Assembly: GCA_036563665.1 (NCBI GenBank)
Contig: DATCLY010000063.1
Coordinates: forward strand, 1-64,000
Length of the DNA: 64,000 bases
Source of the DNA: FEN-1219 sp036563665
GTDB taxonomy: Bacteria; Pseudomonadota; Gammaproteobacteria; Steroidobacterales; Rariloculaceae
Direction of reading: 5' to 3'
Shown here: positions 45,418-55,957 of the stretch, piece after piece
Position numbering within the stretch: position 1 is the first letter of the stretch
Layout: each line of letters opens with the position of its first letter
The notes under the pieces: generated by a model
Database searches by the model: none
What the model was told of the DNA's origin: nothing
The model's input: only the letters and a program-made list of their open reading frames with translations
Program-made: the position numbers and the translations under genes

Positions 45418-45449
45418 GCGCCCCGCCCGCGGCAGTGCGGGCGGGGCGC
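45418..45449. terminator. Perfect 13-bp stem hairpin between convergent genes
   Basis: GCGCCCCGCCCGC, loop GGCAGT, GCGGGCGGGGCGC. It lies between the CoA transferase (ends 45399) and the receptor gene (ends 45457 on minus) and would be very stable on either strand. No T-run; a bidirectional terminator or mRNA end-stabiliser is likely. Confidence 0.55.
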
Positions 45450-45456
45450 ACGGCCG

Positions 45457-48399
45457 TCAGAACCGCAGGTCCACGCCGAGCACGTACCGGCGGCCGAAGA
45501 TGTCGAACAGCCGGTCGTTGGTGATGCGCGTGCCGCTGAACTGTGCCCAGGAGGCCGCCACCGGCGGGTCGCGGTCGAACAGGTTCTGCACGTTGAAGAA
45601 CAGCTCCCACTCGAGGTCGCTGCCGCCGCCCCACGTGACGCCCATGTCGGTGTAGTAGCGCGAATCCACCGAGTTGTCGTCGATGGTCACGCCCTCGATG
45701 TCGTCGTAGTCGAGCGAGCCGCTGCCGATGAAGCGCTCCTGCGCGAACAGGCTGAACCGGCCCTTGCTGTAGCGCAGATACGTGGTGGACTTGAACTCGG
45801 GCAACGAGCCGTCGCCCGTCTCGCCCGCGATGTCACGCTTGGGCGAGCCGATCTGCGTGGTCGAGTGCTCGTGGAGCCAGGTCGCGAGGAAGCGCGCGTT
45901 GAGCGTGGCGCCGCCGCGCAGTTGCTTCGTATAGCCCACCTCCAGGTCCGTGCCGACGACGCGGGCCTCCGCCTGGTTCACGAAGCCGTTGTCGACGATC
46001 GTGATCCTGCCGGTGGCGGGGTCGCGCGTGATCTTCTCGCACAGCGCCAGATTCTGCGGCGGCAGATGGCACTGATCGACGATGACCTGCACGCCGATCT
46101 GCGCGATCGCGTCCTTGATGTCGATCTCGTAGTAGTCCGCCGACATCGACAGCCCATCGACGAAATTCGGCTGCCAGACGATGCCGAATGCACGGGTGTC
46201 GGCCTTCTCCGGCTCCAGGTTCGGATCGCCGTCGTTGACCTGCGTGGTCGTGTAGGTGGGAGCGCCCGGCAGCCCGCTGTCCCTGACGGACGAGCCGACG
46301 CCCTGCCGATCGAACCGCTCCGACAGCGTGGCCGCGCGGATGTCGCGCGAGATCGTCGTGCGCAGCCGCACGGAGTCGGTGATCGACCAGTCGAGGCCGG
46401 TCTTCCACGCCCAGATTCCCCCCGAGCCGGAATAATTCGCATAGCGCGCGGCGAGCGTGAGATCGAGCTGCTCCGCAGCGGGCGCCTCGGCCACGAGCGG
46501 CAGCAGCGTCTCCGCGAACACCTCGGATACCGAATACGTGCCCGCGATCGGCTGCACGTTGGTGAAGATGAAGACCTCCTCCGGGGTGGCTGCGAACTGC
46601 GACGGGATGTGGCGGATCCCGCTGACGCAGGCGGGCTGCCCCGGCTCGCCGCAGTTGGGCGCGTCCACGGTGGGCATGGACAGCGCGATGATATCGTCCG
46701 GCCCGAGCGTCTGATCGATCGACTCCTCGCGCCAGCCGGCGCCGAACGCGAGCGAGATCGGGCCCGCGCCCCAGCCCTCGCCCACCTCGCCGCTCATGGA
46801 GAACTCGACCACGTCCTGCTCGGTCTCGGCCAGGATGAACTGGTCGCCTTCGGTGACGTACTCGATCGCCTCCTGCGAGGCGCGGCCCTGACCCAGCAGG
46901 TTGATGGGCACGCAGTCGCCGTACCGCTCGGGATTGATCAGCGCCGCGCGGCACACGATCTCGTTGGTGCCAGGACGGAACACGGCGTCCATGGCCGCCG
47001 GGAGCCGGTCGGTGCGGATGAAGTCGATCTGGGTGATGCGGTTGTCGTTCAGGCCGGCCTGGACGTAGCCGCTGAGCTGCCAGCCGTCGAAGAAGCCGTT
47101 CTGCAGCTCCGAGTCGATGCCGAGCGTCAGCGACCGCGTATCGTTCTCCATGATGAACCGGTCACGGGCGAGATCGGCCGTCGAGTGGTAACGCTCCAGC
47201 GTGAAATACGGGATGTTGTCCTCCGTCATGATCTGCTGGATGTCGGCCGGCAGGAACGGGTTGCCGCTGTAGACGCGGCCCGCCCACCCTGCGATGCCGA
47301 GCGGCAGCGTGCCGACGCTGTTCACCTCGTTCTCGCCGAGCAGGAACTGCGCGTAGAAGTTGGTGTTCTCGGACAGGTCGAAGTCGTAGCGGGCGAACAG
47401 GCTGCCGCGCTTGGTCTTCGGCACGAGAGAGCCGCCGCGGTCGGTGACGGGGTCGACGCCGCTGCCGCCGTTCGGAATGGTGTGAGTGCCGTTGCCGGGC
47501 GAACGCGCGATGAGCTCGCCGTCCACGAACGGCGCGGCCGTGCCGTCCGGCAGGAACTCCATGCGATGAATGCGCGTGCCCGGGGCGTTGATGAGACCGC
47601 CGAACGTGTAGGTGTAGGACGCCACGTGCGGGCGCACCAGCTCGGTCGGCCCCGGCCCCGGGTTGGTCACCAGACCCCAGCTCTTGAACCAGTCGCGGCC
47701 TTCGAGCGTCTCGATCTTCTGCGATTGGAAGCGTTCCAGTGACGCGATGAAGTGGCCGCGTTCGCCGACCTCGGTGCCGTAGGCGACCGAGACCTCGGTG
47801 TGCTCGCCGTCCTCGCGATCCGTGATGCCTCCCTGGGTGTGGACGTCGAAGCCCTCGAAGTCTTCCCGCAGGATGAAGTTCACCACGCCCGCCACGGCGT
47901 CGGTGCCGTAGGCGGCCGATGCGCCGCCCGTGACCACTTCCACTCGCTCGACCAAGGCCTCGGGGAACAGGTTGATGTCGACCGCGCCGAGGCGGTTCGA
48001 GGGCACGATGCGCCGGCCGTCGAGCAGCACCAGCGTGCGGTTGGCGCCGAGACCGCGCAGATTCGCGTTCGATGCGCCGGCCGACTGCGACTTGCTCGCC
48101 GCGGTGTCCGGCGAGTCGTTCATGAAGAACGGCGGCAGGAAGTCGAGCGAATCGACGATCTGCCCGGGGGCCATCATCTGCAGGTCGTCGGCCGTGACGG
48201 CGGTGACCGGCGTGGGCGTGCTCATGCCGTCGCGAACGATGCGCGTGCCCGTGACGAAGATTTCCTCCGGCTGCTGCGCGTTTGCGGTGACCGCGAGCCC
48301 TGCCGATAGCGCCGCCGCGACGGCGGCCGCGAGCCTGCGGTGAGGCAGCTCGATGCGTCGATGAACGCCCCAGAAGTGCCGCTGGTGCTGATGCTCCAC
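45457..48399 (-). CDS. TonB-dependent outer membrane receptor
   Basis: 980 residues from GTG 48399. Signal peptide ends near LAVTANAQ, then EEIFVTGTRIVRDGMSTPTP as TonB-box-like start. The plug has ANLRGLGANRTLVLLDGRR, VERVEVVTGGASAAYGTDAV and AGVVNFILREDFEGFDV, typical of the large TonB receptors with extended loops. It ends YVLGVDLRF, an aromatic C-terminus. AAGGGACA precedes GTG. The substrate is unknown; its gene converges with the CoA transferase gene. Confidence 0.9.
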   Translation of the reverse strand: MEHQHQRHFWGVHRRIELPHRRLAAAVAAALSAGLAVTANAQQPEEIFVTGTRIVRDGMSTPTPVTAVTADDLQMMAPGQIVDSLDFLPPFFMNDSPDTAASKSQSAGASNANLRGLGANRTLVLLDGRRIVPSNRLGAVDINLFPEALVERVEVVTGGASAAYGTDAVAGVVNFILREDFEGFDVHTQGGITDREDGEHTEVSVAYGTEVGERGHFIASLERFQSQKIETLEGRDWFKSWGLVTNPGPGPTELVRPHVASYTYTFGGLINAPGTRIHRMEFLPDGTAAPFVDGELIARSPGNGTHTIPNGGSGVDPVTDRGGSLVPKTKRGSLFARYDFDLSENTNFYAQFLLGENEVNSVGTLPLGIAGWAGRVYSGNPFLPADIQQIMTEDNIPYFTLERYHSTADLARDRFIMENDTRSLTLGIDSELQNGFFDGWQLSGYVQAGLNDNRITQIDFIRTDRLPAAMDAVFRPGTNEIVCRAALINPERYGDCVPINLLGQGRASQEAIEYVTEGDQFILAETEQDVVEFSMSGEVGEGWGAGPISLAFGAGWREESIDQTLGPDDIIALSMPTVDAPNCGEPGQPACVSGIRHIPSQFAATPEEVFIFTNVQPIAGTYSVSEVFAETLLPLVAEAPAAEQLDLTLAARYANYSGSGGIWAWKTGLDWSITDSVRLRTTISRDIRAATLSERFDRQGVGSSVRDSGLPGAPTYTTTQVNDGDPNLEPEKADTRAFGIVWQPNFVDGLSMSADYYEIDIKDAIAQIGVQVIVDQCHLPPQNLALCEKITRDPATGRITIVDNGFVNQAEARVVGTDLEVGYTKQLRGGATLNARFLATWLHEHSTTQIGSPKRDIAGETGDGSLPEFKSTTYLRYSKGRFSLFAQERFIGSGSLDYDDIEGVTIDDNSVDSRYYTDMGVTWGGGSDLEWELFFNVQNLFDRDPPVAASWAQFSGTRITNDRLFDIFGRRYVLGVDLRF

Positions 48400-48738
48400 G
48401 TGTACTGTCCCTTGTCGTGAGTGAAGCGCCCGATGCGGGCGCCGTTGCGCGCGGTGAGCTGCGACGCGCGATGCGCCGCGGCCCGACTCGAGCCGGTGAG
48501 CTCTCGTGGCGCTTGCTTCTCCCTGCGATGACGCCGGCGCCGCGTGGTGCGAGCTGCGGCTCGAGAGCCGCGAGTGCGGCGGCGAGCGGTCGCCGCCGCC
48601 TGAGGCGTGGCCCCCTCGTCCCCGTGGACGCCAACGTTATCCGAGGGAAATAGCCGAGTCAAAAACACAACGGTGCCGCGCACGCGTCGGCACCGTAAGT
48701 GATCGGGGAGTTGCTTCTCGGGGACGTGGGAGCGGAGA
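48400..48738. other. Intergenic region between galU and the receptor gene
   Basis: About 340 bases. It contains the galU terminator (48661-48696), a 7-bp hairpin (GCGCCCG, ATG, CGGGCGC, 48426-48442) in the receptor leader and a GTGGGAGCG/CGCTCCCA pair (48726-48750) that crosses the galU stop. No gene was seen. Confidence 0.5.
48661..48696 (-). terminator. Rho-independent terminator of galU
   Basis: ACGGTGCCG and CGGCACCGT form a perfect 9-bp stem with a 9-base loop about 45 bases past the galU stop; on the minus strand it is followed by TGTGTTTTT. This is the clearest intrinsic terminator in the window. Confidence 0.75.
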
Positions 48739-49611
48739 TCAACGCTCCCAGACGCTTTGCAGATACGCCTTGAAGCTCTCTCCGAGCTCTGGATGACGCA
48801 GGGCGTACTCCACGTTGGCGCGCAAGTAGCCGAGCTTGCTGCCGCAGTCGTAGCGGATCCCGGAGAAAGGCAACGCGTGCACCTCTTCCTCGGCGAGCAG
48901 CGCGGCGATGGCGTCGGTGAGCTGGATCTCGCCGCCCGCGCCACGGTCCGTGCGCTCCAGCTTCTCGAAGATCCGCGGCGTGAGGATGTAGCGCCCCACC
49001 ACGGCGAGCGTGGACGGCGCCTCCTCGGGCTTCGGCTTCTCCACGATGTTCTTCACCCGCCGCACGTTGTCGGGCAGCTCGTCCACGGCCACGATGCCGT
49101 AGCTCGAGGTCTGATCGCGCGGCACGGTTTCCACGCCGAGCACGCTCGCGCCGTGCCGCTCGAAGTGGCGGCGCATCTGCTCGAGCGCGGGCACCTCGCT
49201 GTAGATCAGATCGTCGGCCAGGTGCACGAAGAACGGCTCGTCGCCCACCGCCGCACGCGCGCAGAGCACGGCGTGGCCGAGCCCGAGCGGGATGCCCTGA
49301 CGTAGGAAGATGCAGGAGACGTGGCTCGGCACGATGTCGCGCACCAGCGCGAGCATGCGCTCCTTGCCCGGCGAGGACAGCGCCCGCTCGAGGTCGGGGT
49401 CCACGTCGAAGTGATCCTCGATGGCGCGCTTCGACGAGCCCGTCACGAACACGAGCTTCTCCGCGCCGGCCGCCACCGCCTCCTCCACCGCGTACTGGAT
49501 GAGCGGCTTGTCGACGATCGGCAGCATCTCCTTGGGGGACGCTTTGGTCGCCGGCAGGAAGCGGGTGCCGCGGCCGGCCACGGGGAAGACGGCGGTGCGA
49601 ATTCTGGGCAT
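48739..49611 (-). CDS. galU: UTP-glucose-1-phosphate uridylyltransferase
   Basis: 290 residues, the usual length. FPVAGRGTRFLPATKASPKE is the nucleotidyl-transferase signature; PIVDKPLIQYAVEEAVAAGA, GLGHAVLCARAAVGDEPFFV, LADDLIYSEVPALEQM (metal Asp), NIVEKPKPEEAPS and SGIRYDCGSKLGYLRANVEY follow. It makes UDP-glucose for envelope glycans. ATG 49611 has TTGGAG upstream; an in-frame start at 49782 would add 57 residues without similarity. It ends with a strong terminator. Confidence 0.95.
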   Translation of the reverse strand: MPRIRTAVFPVAGRGTRFLPATKASPKEMLPIVDKPLIQYAVEEAVAAGAEKLVFVTGSSKRAIEDHFDVDPDLERALSSPGKERMLALVRDIVPSHVSCIFLRQGIPLGLGHAVLCARAAVGDEPFFVHLADDLIYSEVPALEQMRRHFERHGASVLGVETVPRDQTSSYGIVAVDELPDNVRRVKNIVEKPKPEEAPSTLAVVGRYILTPRIFEKLERTDRGAGGEIQLTDAIAALLAEEEVHALPFSGIRYDCGSKLGYLRANVEYALRHPELGESFKAYLQSVWER

Positions 49612-49763
49612 TCGAGCAAGCTCCAAGTCGATCGTCGTTCGGCCAATGATACTCAACGGGGCGAGCGCGTGCCGGACGGCGCGCGGGTGTCGCGGTTCGG
49701 ACGTGAGAGGTGGTGGACGAGCGCGGAACGGTCCGTTCGGCGCGCGGATCGCGCCGCGCGCGT

Positions 49764-49796
49764 GTGCGGGTGCAGCCGGCACGGAGCCGGCCGCAC
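49764..49796. terminator. Nested hairpin downstream of the ComEA-like gene
   Basis: GTGCGG/CCGCAC encloses GCCGGC/GCCGGC with a 5-base loop, 24-56 bases beyond the ComEA-like stop on the minus strand. No T-run, so a weak terminator call. Confidence 0.35.
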
Positions 49797-49819
49797 CTCG
49801 TGCGCCTGCGTTGCGTCGC

Positions 49820-50101
49820 TCAGGTCTTCTCGGGATCGCGCGTGAGGATGTTGGCGCGGTTCATCTCCACGATGCGCGGCCCGATGCCCTTCACGCGGGT
49901 GAGCTCCTCCGGGGACTCGAACGCGCCGTTCTGCTCGCGGTCGCGAACGATCTCCTCGGCGAGGGCCGGGCCCACGCCGTCGAGCTCGGCCGCGAGCGTC
50001 GCCGCGTCCGCCGTGTTGATGTTCACCGGGCCGGCCCACGCGAGGCTCGCCGAGAGGAGCGCGAAGGATGCGCAGCAGAGCGACAGTGCCGATCGCTTCA
50101 T
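49820..50101 (-). CDS. ComEA-like helix-hairpin-helix protein
   Basis: 93 residues. Signal peptide (ALSLCCASFALLSASLAWAG) followed by a double HhH domain: VNINTADAATLAAELDGVGP, ALAEEIVRDREQNGAFESPE, ELTRVKGIGPRIVEMNRANI. Periplasmic proteins of this type bind DNA during natural transformation; short versions also occur without other com genes. ATG 50101 with AAGGAGGTC. Downstream of lapB on the same strand. Confidence 0.9.
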   Translation of the reverse strand: MKRSALSLCCASFALLSASLAWAGPVNINTADAATLAAELDGVGPALAEEIVRDREQNGAFESPEELTRVKGIGPRIVEMNRANILTRDPEKT

Positions 50102-50196
50102 GATGACCTCCTTGTGAAAAAGCGAGGAGGCATGCTAGCGGCGGCACGGCCGGCGGGCAGCCGCGCAATCTCGGGCTTTGGCGGACATTCGCGCCG

Positions 50197-51375
50197 TTAC
50201 GAGACCAGCGTCTCGAGCTGGAACGCGTGGATCGGCCGCACCGTCTCCCAGAGCTTGCAGCTCGGGCAATGCCAGATGAAGCGCTGCGTGCTGTAGCCGC
50301 AGTTGGTGCAGCGGTAGCGGGCGCTCGAGAGCGCGATCTGCCGCAAGCCCCGCGCCACGCGCGCGATCGCCTCGCGCCGCTGCTGGGGCGGGAGCGACTT
50401 GAGCTCCTCCACGTTCACGAGGTCGGCCAGCACCTCGTTGTGCATGACGAAGCTCTCCACCGCCCGCACCAGCGACGGCGCCTGCGTGAGGTCGTTGATG
50501 ATGGCGGCGTAGGCGATTTCCTTGACCAACGTGGGGTCCCGCCCGACGAGCTCCTCGATGTAGCGGTCGAACTCGGCGATGCCCCTGCTTCGCTCGTAGC
50601 TCTCGAGGAGCCGCGGCAGCACGTCCGCCGTGAAGCGCCGATCCGCCTCGAGCACCTGCTGGTAGAGGCCGAGGGCGAGCTGATGGTCGCCCAGCTCGTG
50701 GGCGATGGCGGCCCGGATGAGCGCGCCGCGCAACGCGCCCGACTCGCTGCGCACGGTGGTCTTCAGGTAGCTCTGGGCGAGCTCGAGGTCGCCGGCCGCG
50801 CGCGCCTGCTCCGCGAGCTCGCAGTAGTAGTGCGCCACCTGCGTCGACTTCTGGCCCGAGAGCACCTCGAGCTTGCGCTGCGCCTCGATGGCCTTCTGCC
50901 ACTCGCGCTCGCGCTCGTAGATGTAGACCAGCTTCTCGAGCGCCGCCTGCGCCAAGGTCTCGCTGTCCACGAGCTCGAGGAAGTGCTGCTCGGCGCGGTC
51001 GTACAGGCCCGCGCCCAGGTAGTCCTCGGCGAGCGAGAACAGCGCCTGATCGCGCTGCGCCTCGTTGAGGTTGGGCCTCGCGAGCAGGTTCTCGTGCACG
51101 CGGATGGCACGCTCGATCTCGCCGCGGCGCCGGAACAAGTGCCCGAGCGCGAAGTGCGTCTCGAGCGTCTCGTCATCCACCTTGGCCATCTGCACGAAGA
51201 GCTCGAGGGCCTCGTCCGTGCGGCGGTTCAGCACGAGGTTCAAGCCCCGGATGTAGTCCGCGCTGATGCGCGCCGGCGGATCCCGGTCGCGGTCGCTGTA
51301 CACCTTGATGGCCCAGCCGCAGGCGGCGGCGAGGATGAAGAGACCCGCGAGCAGGAACGTGGATTCAGTGGGCAT
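50197..51375 (-). CDS. lapB: Lipopolysaccharide assembly protein B (TPR and rubredoxin-like)
   Basis: 392 residues. N-terminal membrane anchor (FLLAGLFILAAACGWAIKVY), a TPR superhelix from about residue 45 (NRRTDEALELFVQMAKVDDE, EIERAIRVHENLLARPNLNE) and a C-terminal rubredoxin-like metal site CTNCGYSTQRFIWHCPSCKL. LapB adapts FtsH to degrade LpxC and balances LPS with phospholipid synthesis. It overlaps lapA by 11 bp, the usual lapAB arrangement. Confidence 0.95.
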   Translation of the reverse strand: MPTESTFLLAGLFILAAACGWAIKVYSDRDRDPPARISADYIRGLNLVLNRRTDEALELFVQMAKVDDETLETHFALGHLFRRRGEIERAIRVHENLLARPNLNEAQRDQALFSLAEDYLGAGLYDRAEQHFLELVDSETLAQAALEKLVYIYEREREWQKAIEAQRKLEVLSGQKSTQVAHYYCELAEQARAAGDLELAQSYLKTTVRSESGALRGALIRAAIAHELGDHQLALGLYQQVLEADRRFTADVLPRLLESYERSRGIAEFDRYIEELVGRDPTLVKEIAYAAIINDLTQAPSLVRAVESFVMHNEVLADLVNVEELKSLPPQQRREAIARVARGLRQIALSSARYRCTNCGYSTQRFIWHCPSCKLWETVRPIHAFQLETLVS

Positions 51376-51670
51376 CGGGGGGCGACAGGTTGCGCAGGCT
51401 GTCGAGCTCCGCCTCCGCGTGCTTGAGATCGAGCCTGAGCCTCCGCCGTTCGCGGGACATGCGCAACAGCGTGAAGGCGGCCGTGAGCAGCCCGCCGATC
51501 CAGCCGATGGCCAGCACCACCGCGAACGCGATGGACAGCGGCACGCGCTCGAAGCGGGTGAGACCGACGTCGACGCTGATCGGCTCCGGGTTGTTGTAGG
51601 AGAAGACCGCGGCGAACAGCACGAGCAGGATCAGCAGCAGGCCGACGACGATCTTACGCAGCAAAGCCAA
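51365..51670 (-). CDS. lapA: Lipopolysaccharide assembly protein A (LapA, DUF1049)
   Basis: 101 residues from TTG 51670. Two transmembrane helices (KIVVGLLLILLVLFAAVFSY and SIAFAVVLAIGWIGGLLTAA) with the family segment NNPEPISVDVGL between them, and a cytoplasmic coiled coil (RRLRLDLKHAEAELDSLRNL). LapA works with LapB in LPS homeostasis. TTG follows GAAGGTGCTCCT; no ATG or GTG is in frame before the first helix. An ATG a few bases earlier is in another frame. Confidence 0.9.
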   Translation of the reverse strand: MALLRKIVVGLLLILLVLFAAVFSYNNPEPISVDVGLTRFERVPLSIAFAVVLAIGWIGGLLTAAFTLLRMSRERRRLRLDLKHAEAELDSLRNLSPPDAH

Positions 51671-51790
51671 AGGAGCACCTTCATGCAGGGGCGCCTTTCC
51701 AAGCGCGATCTTCGCACGGATGCGCTCGAAGGTCGCGCCCTGAAGGGCCGCGCCGGGGAAGGCGCCCCTGAGGCGGCCGCGACGGCGGCG

Positions 51791-52093
51791 TCAGCTGCGC
51801 ACCGGCAGGTGGCGCGACTCGTTCACGCGCTCGCGCAGGTCCTTGCCGGGCTTGAAGTGCGGCACGTTCTTGCCGGCGAGCGCCACGGCCTCGCCCGTCT
51901 TCGGGTTGCGGCCCATCCGCGGCGGCCGATAGTGCAGCGAGAAGCTGCCGAAGCCGCGGATTTCGATGCGCTCACCGTTCGCGAGGGCCTCACTCATGAG
52001 CTCGAGGATGTGCTTGACCGCGAGCTCCACGTCTTTCGCCGGCAGATGCTTCTGACTGCGGGCGATCGACTCGATCAATTCGGACTTAGTCAT
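51791..52093 (-). CDS. ihfB: Integration host factor subunit beta
   Basis: 100 residues. The HU/IHF fold is clear: MTKSELIESIARSQKHLPAK, DVELAVKHILELMSEALANG, ERIEIRGFGSFSLHYRPPRM and GRNPKTGEAVALAGKNVPHF. The NP-containing arm inserts into the minor groove. It follows rpsA by 56 bp, the usual gammaproteobacterial order, and is probably cotranscribed from the rpsA promoter plus its own. Confidence 0.96.
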   Translation of the reverse strand: MTKSELIESIARSQKHLPAKDVELAVKHILELMSEALANGERIEIRGFGSFSLHYRPPRMGRNPKTGEAVALAGKNVPHFKPGKDLRERVNESRHLPVRS

Positions 52094-52149
52094 GAGTGAA
52101 GACCCTCCCTACCAGGCCCTCTTCCACATCAGCGAACGAAAACCAACCG

Positions 52150-53829
<1,680 letters not shown>

Positions 53830-53930
53830 GATGTGAGTTTTGATACCTCATCACCGCCGCATCCCGCGTTGGTGGTCCAGTTGATTCCTCGCGCCCGGCT
53901 TCCGTGCCGGTCGCACCCTGTTCAGCTCGC

Positions 53931-54626
53931 TCAGCCGCGCGTAGCCTTCAGCCACGTCTCAATACGGGCTATCACTTCCTCGGGCGAAAGGCTCGTGGAG
54001 TCGAGCAGCCGTGCATCGTCCGCGGGTCTGAGCGGCGCCACCGCACGGTTTGCGTCGCGCCTGTCCCGTTGGGCAATGTCCCAGGAAAGGTCGGGCAGGC
54101 TAACATCAATCCCCTTTTCTTTCAACTGCTTATATCGACGGCGAGCCCGCTCCTCGGCGCTGGCCGTCAAAAACACCTTCAAGACGGCATCGGGGAATAC
54201 CGTGGTGCCCATGTCCCGGCCGTCGGCCACGAGCCCCGGGGGGCGGGCGAACGCCCGCTGGCGCGCAAGCAGCGCCGAGCGCACCTCCGGCAGGGCCGCC
54301 ACCTGGGACGCCCCGGCGCCGCACTCCTCGGTTCGCAACGCCGCCGTCACGTCCTCGCCCGCGAGCAGCACCCGCTCCTCGCCCGAGGGGTCGCCGAAGG
54401 TCACGTCCAGGCCCTCGGCGATCGCCGCGAGCCGCGTCCCATCGTCGAGCGGCACTCCCCGGCGCTGCGCCTCGAGCGCCACGAGCCGGTAGAGCGCGCC
54501 GCTGTCGAGCAGGTGCCAGCCGAGCCGCACGGCCAATGCACGGCTGATCGTCCCCTTGCCCGAGCCGGTGGGGCCGTCGATGGTAATGACCGGGACGCCG
54601 CCGGACGCGCCGCCCCGAGGGCTCAT
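53931..54626 (-). CDS. cmk: Cytidylate kinase
   Basis: 231 residues. P-loop VITIDGPTGSGKGTISRALA, CMP-binding DSGALYRLVALEA, VADGRDMGTTVFPDAVLKVF and RRRYKQLKEKGIDVSL with the Arg and the DRRDANRAVAPLRPADDA lid. It makes CDP from CMP. ATG 54626 overlaps the aroA stop by 4 bp. The aroA-cmk-rpsA order is typical. Confidence 0.96.
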   Translation of the reverse strand: MSPRGGASGGVPVITIDGPTGSGKGTISRALAVRLGWHLLDSGALYRLVALEAQRRGVPLDDGTRLAAIAEGLDVTFGDPSGEERVLLAGEDVTAALRTEECGAGASQVAALPEVRSALLARQRAFARPPGLVADGRDMGTTVFPDAVLKVFLTASAEERARRRYKQLKEKGIDVSLPDLSWDIAQRDRRDANRAVAPLRPADDARLLDSTSLSPEEVIARIETWLKATRG

Positions 54627-55945
54627 TCCCTGCCCCCGGAGCCCGTGACGCGCAGGCCGGCCATGGCGGCGGTTTCCACGAACCCTGGAAAGGACGTCGC
54701 CACCTCGGCCGTGTGCAGGATCTCGATAGGCGCCTCCGCGATGAGGCTCGCCACGGCGAAGGACATGGCCACCCGATGGTCGCCGCGGCTGTCGATCGTG
54801 CCGCCGCCGAGCCGTCCTCCTTCGATCACCAAACCGTCCGGCAGTTCCTCGACCGCGGCGCCGAGAGTGCGCAGCCCCTCCGCCATCACGGCGATGCGAT
54901 CGCTTTCCTTGGCGCGCAGCTCCTCGGCCCCGCGCACGGTGGTCCTGCCCGCGGCGCCCGCGGCCGCCACGAACAGCGCCGGAAACTCGTCGATCGCGAG
55001 CGGCACGAGCTCGGGCGGCACGTCCACGCCGCGCAGCGGACGCTTGCACACGAGCAGGTCCGCCACGGGCTCCCCGCCGGCCGCGCGGCGATCCCGGAGC
55101 TCGATGTCGGCGCCCATGGCCCGCAGGATCTCGAGCAGCCCGGTCCGGGTGGGGTTGATGCCGACGTTGCGCAGCACGAGCCCGTCGTCGGCGCCGAGGC
55201 ACCCGGCCACGAGGAAGAACGCGGCGGACGAGAAGTCGCCCGGCACCTCGAGATCGAGCGCATGCAGCAGCCGGCCGGGGCGCAGGCGCACCACCCGGTC
55301 GGGCCCCACGCGCACGTCCGCGTCCATGGCGGCGAGCAGGACCTCGGTGTGATCGCGGGTCACGCCGGGAGAGTGCACGGTCGTCGGTCCCTGGGCGTAG
55401 AGCCCAGCCAGCAGCAGCGCGGACTTCACCTGGGCGCTCGCGACGGGCAGCGTGTAGTCGATGCCGCGCAGGCGCCGCCCGCCTCGGATGCGGATCGGCG
55501 GCTTGCCGTCCCGCGTCTCGATGGCGGCGCCCATGAGCCTGAGCGGCGCGGCCACGCGCTCCATGGGCCTGCGCCGCAGCGACTCGTCGCCCGTGAGCTC
55601 GCTGTCGAAGCGCTGCCCCGCGAGCAGACCGGTCATCAGACGGATGGCCGTGCCCGAGTTGCCGAGGTCGAGCACGCCCTGAGGGGGCTGCAAGCCGTGG
55701 AGGCCCACGCCTTCGATCGTCACCTCGCCGCCCTCGTCGCGGATCGGCACGCCCATCGCGCGAAAGGCGGCCAGCGTGGCGAGGCAGTCCTCGCCGCGCA
55801 GGAAGCCGCGCACGCGCGTCTCGCCCTCCGCCAGGGCGCCCAGCATGATCGCGCGGTGGGAGATCGACTTGTCGCCGGGCACCGCGAGGACGCCGCCGAC
55901 GCGGGCCACGGGTTCGACGAGGAGACGGTCGGGCGCTCGGGCCAA
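54623..55945 (-). CDS. aroA: 3-phosphoshikimate 1-carboxyvinyltransferase (EPSP synthase)
   Basis: 440 residues. VPGDKSISHRAIMLGALAEG, LDLGNSGTAIRLMTGLLAGQ (phosphate-binding), DESLRRRPMERVAAPLRLMG and LRAKESDRIAVMAEGLRTLG (catalytic residues) are the expected motifs. Sixth step of the shikimate pathway. The start is TTG 55945 with a weak SD-like AGGTTAG; no better codon precedes the conserved region. It is 12 bp from pheA and overlaps cmk. Confidence 0.96.
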   Translation of the reverse strand: MARAPDRLLVEPVARVGGVLAVPGDKSISHRAIMLGALAEGETRVRGFLRGEDCLATLAAFRAMGVPIRDEGGEVTIEGVGLHGLQPPQGVLDLGNSGTAIRLMTGLLAGQRFDSELTGDESLRRRPMERVAAPLRLMGAAIETRDGKPPIRIRGGRRLRGIDYTLPVASAQVKSALLLAGLYAQGPTTVHSPGVTRDHTEVLLAAMDADVRVGPDRVVRLRPGRLLHALDLEVPGDFSSAAFFLVAGCLGADDGLVLRNVGINPTRTGLLEILRAMGADIELRDRRAAGGEPVADLLVCKRPLRGVDVPPELVPLAIDEFPALFVAAAGAAGRTTVRGAEELRAKESDRIAVMAEGLRTLGAAVEELPDGLVIEGGRLGGGTIDSRGDHRVAMSFAVASLIAEAPIEILHTAEVATSFPGFVETAAMAGLRVTGSGGRE

Positions 55946-55957
55946 GGCCGTTCTAAC

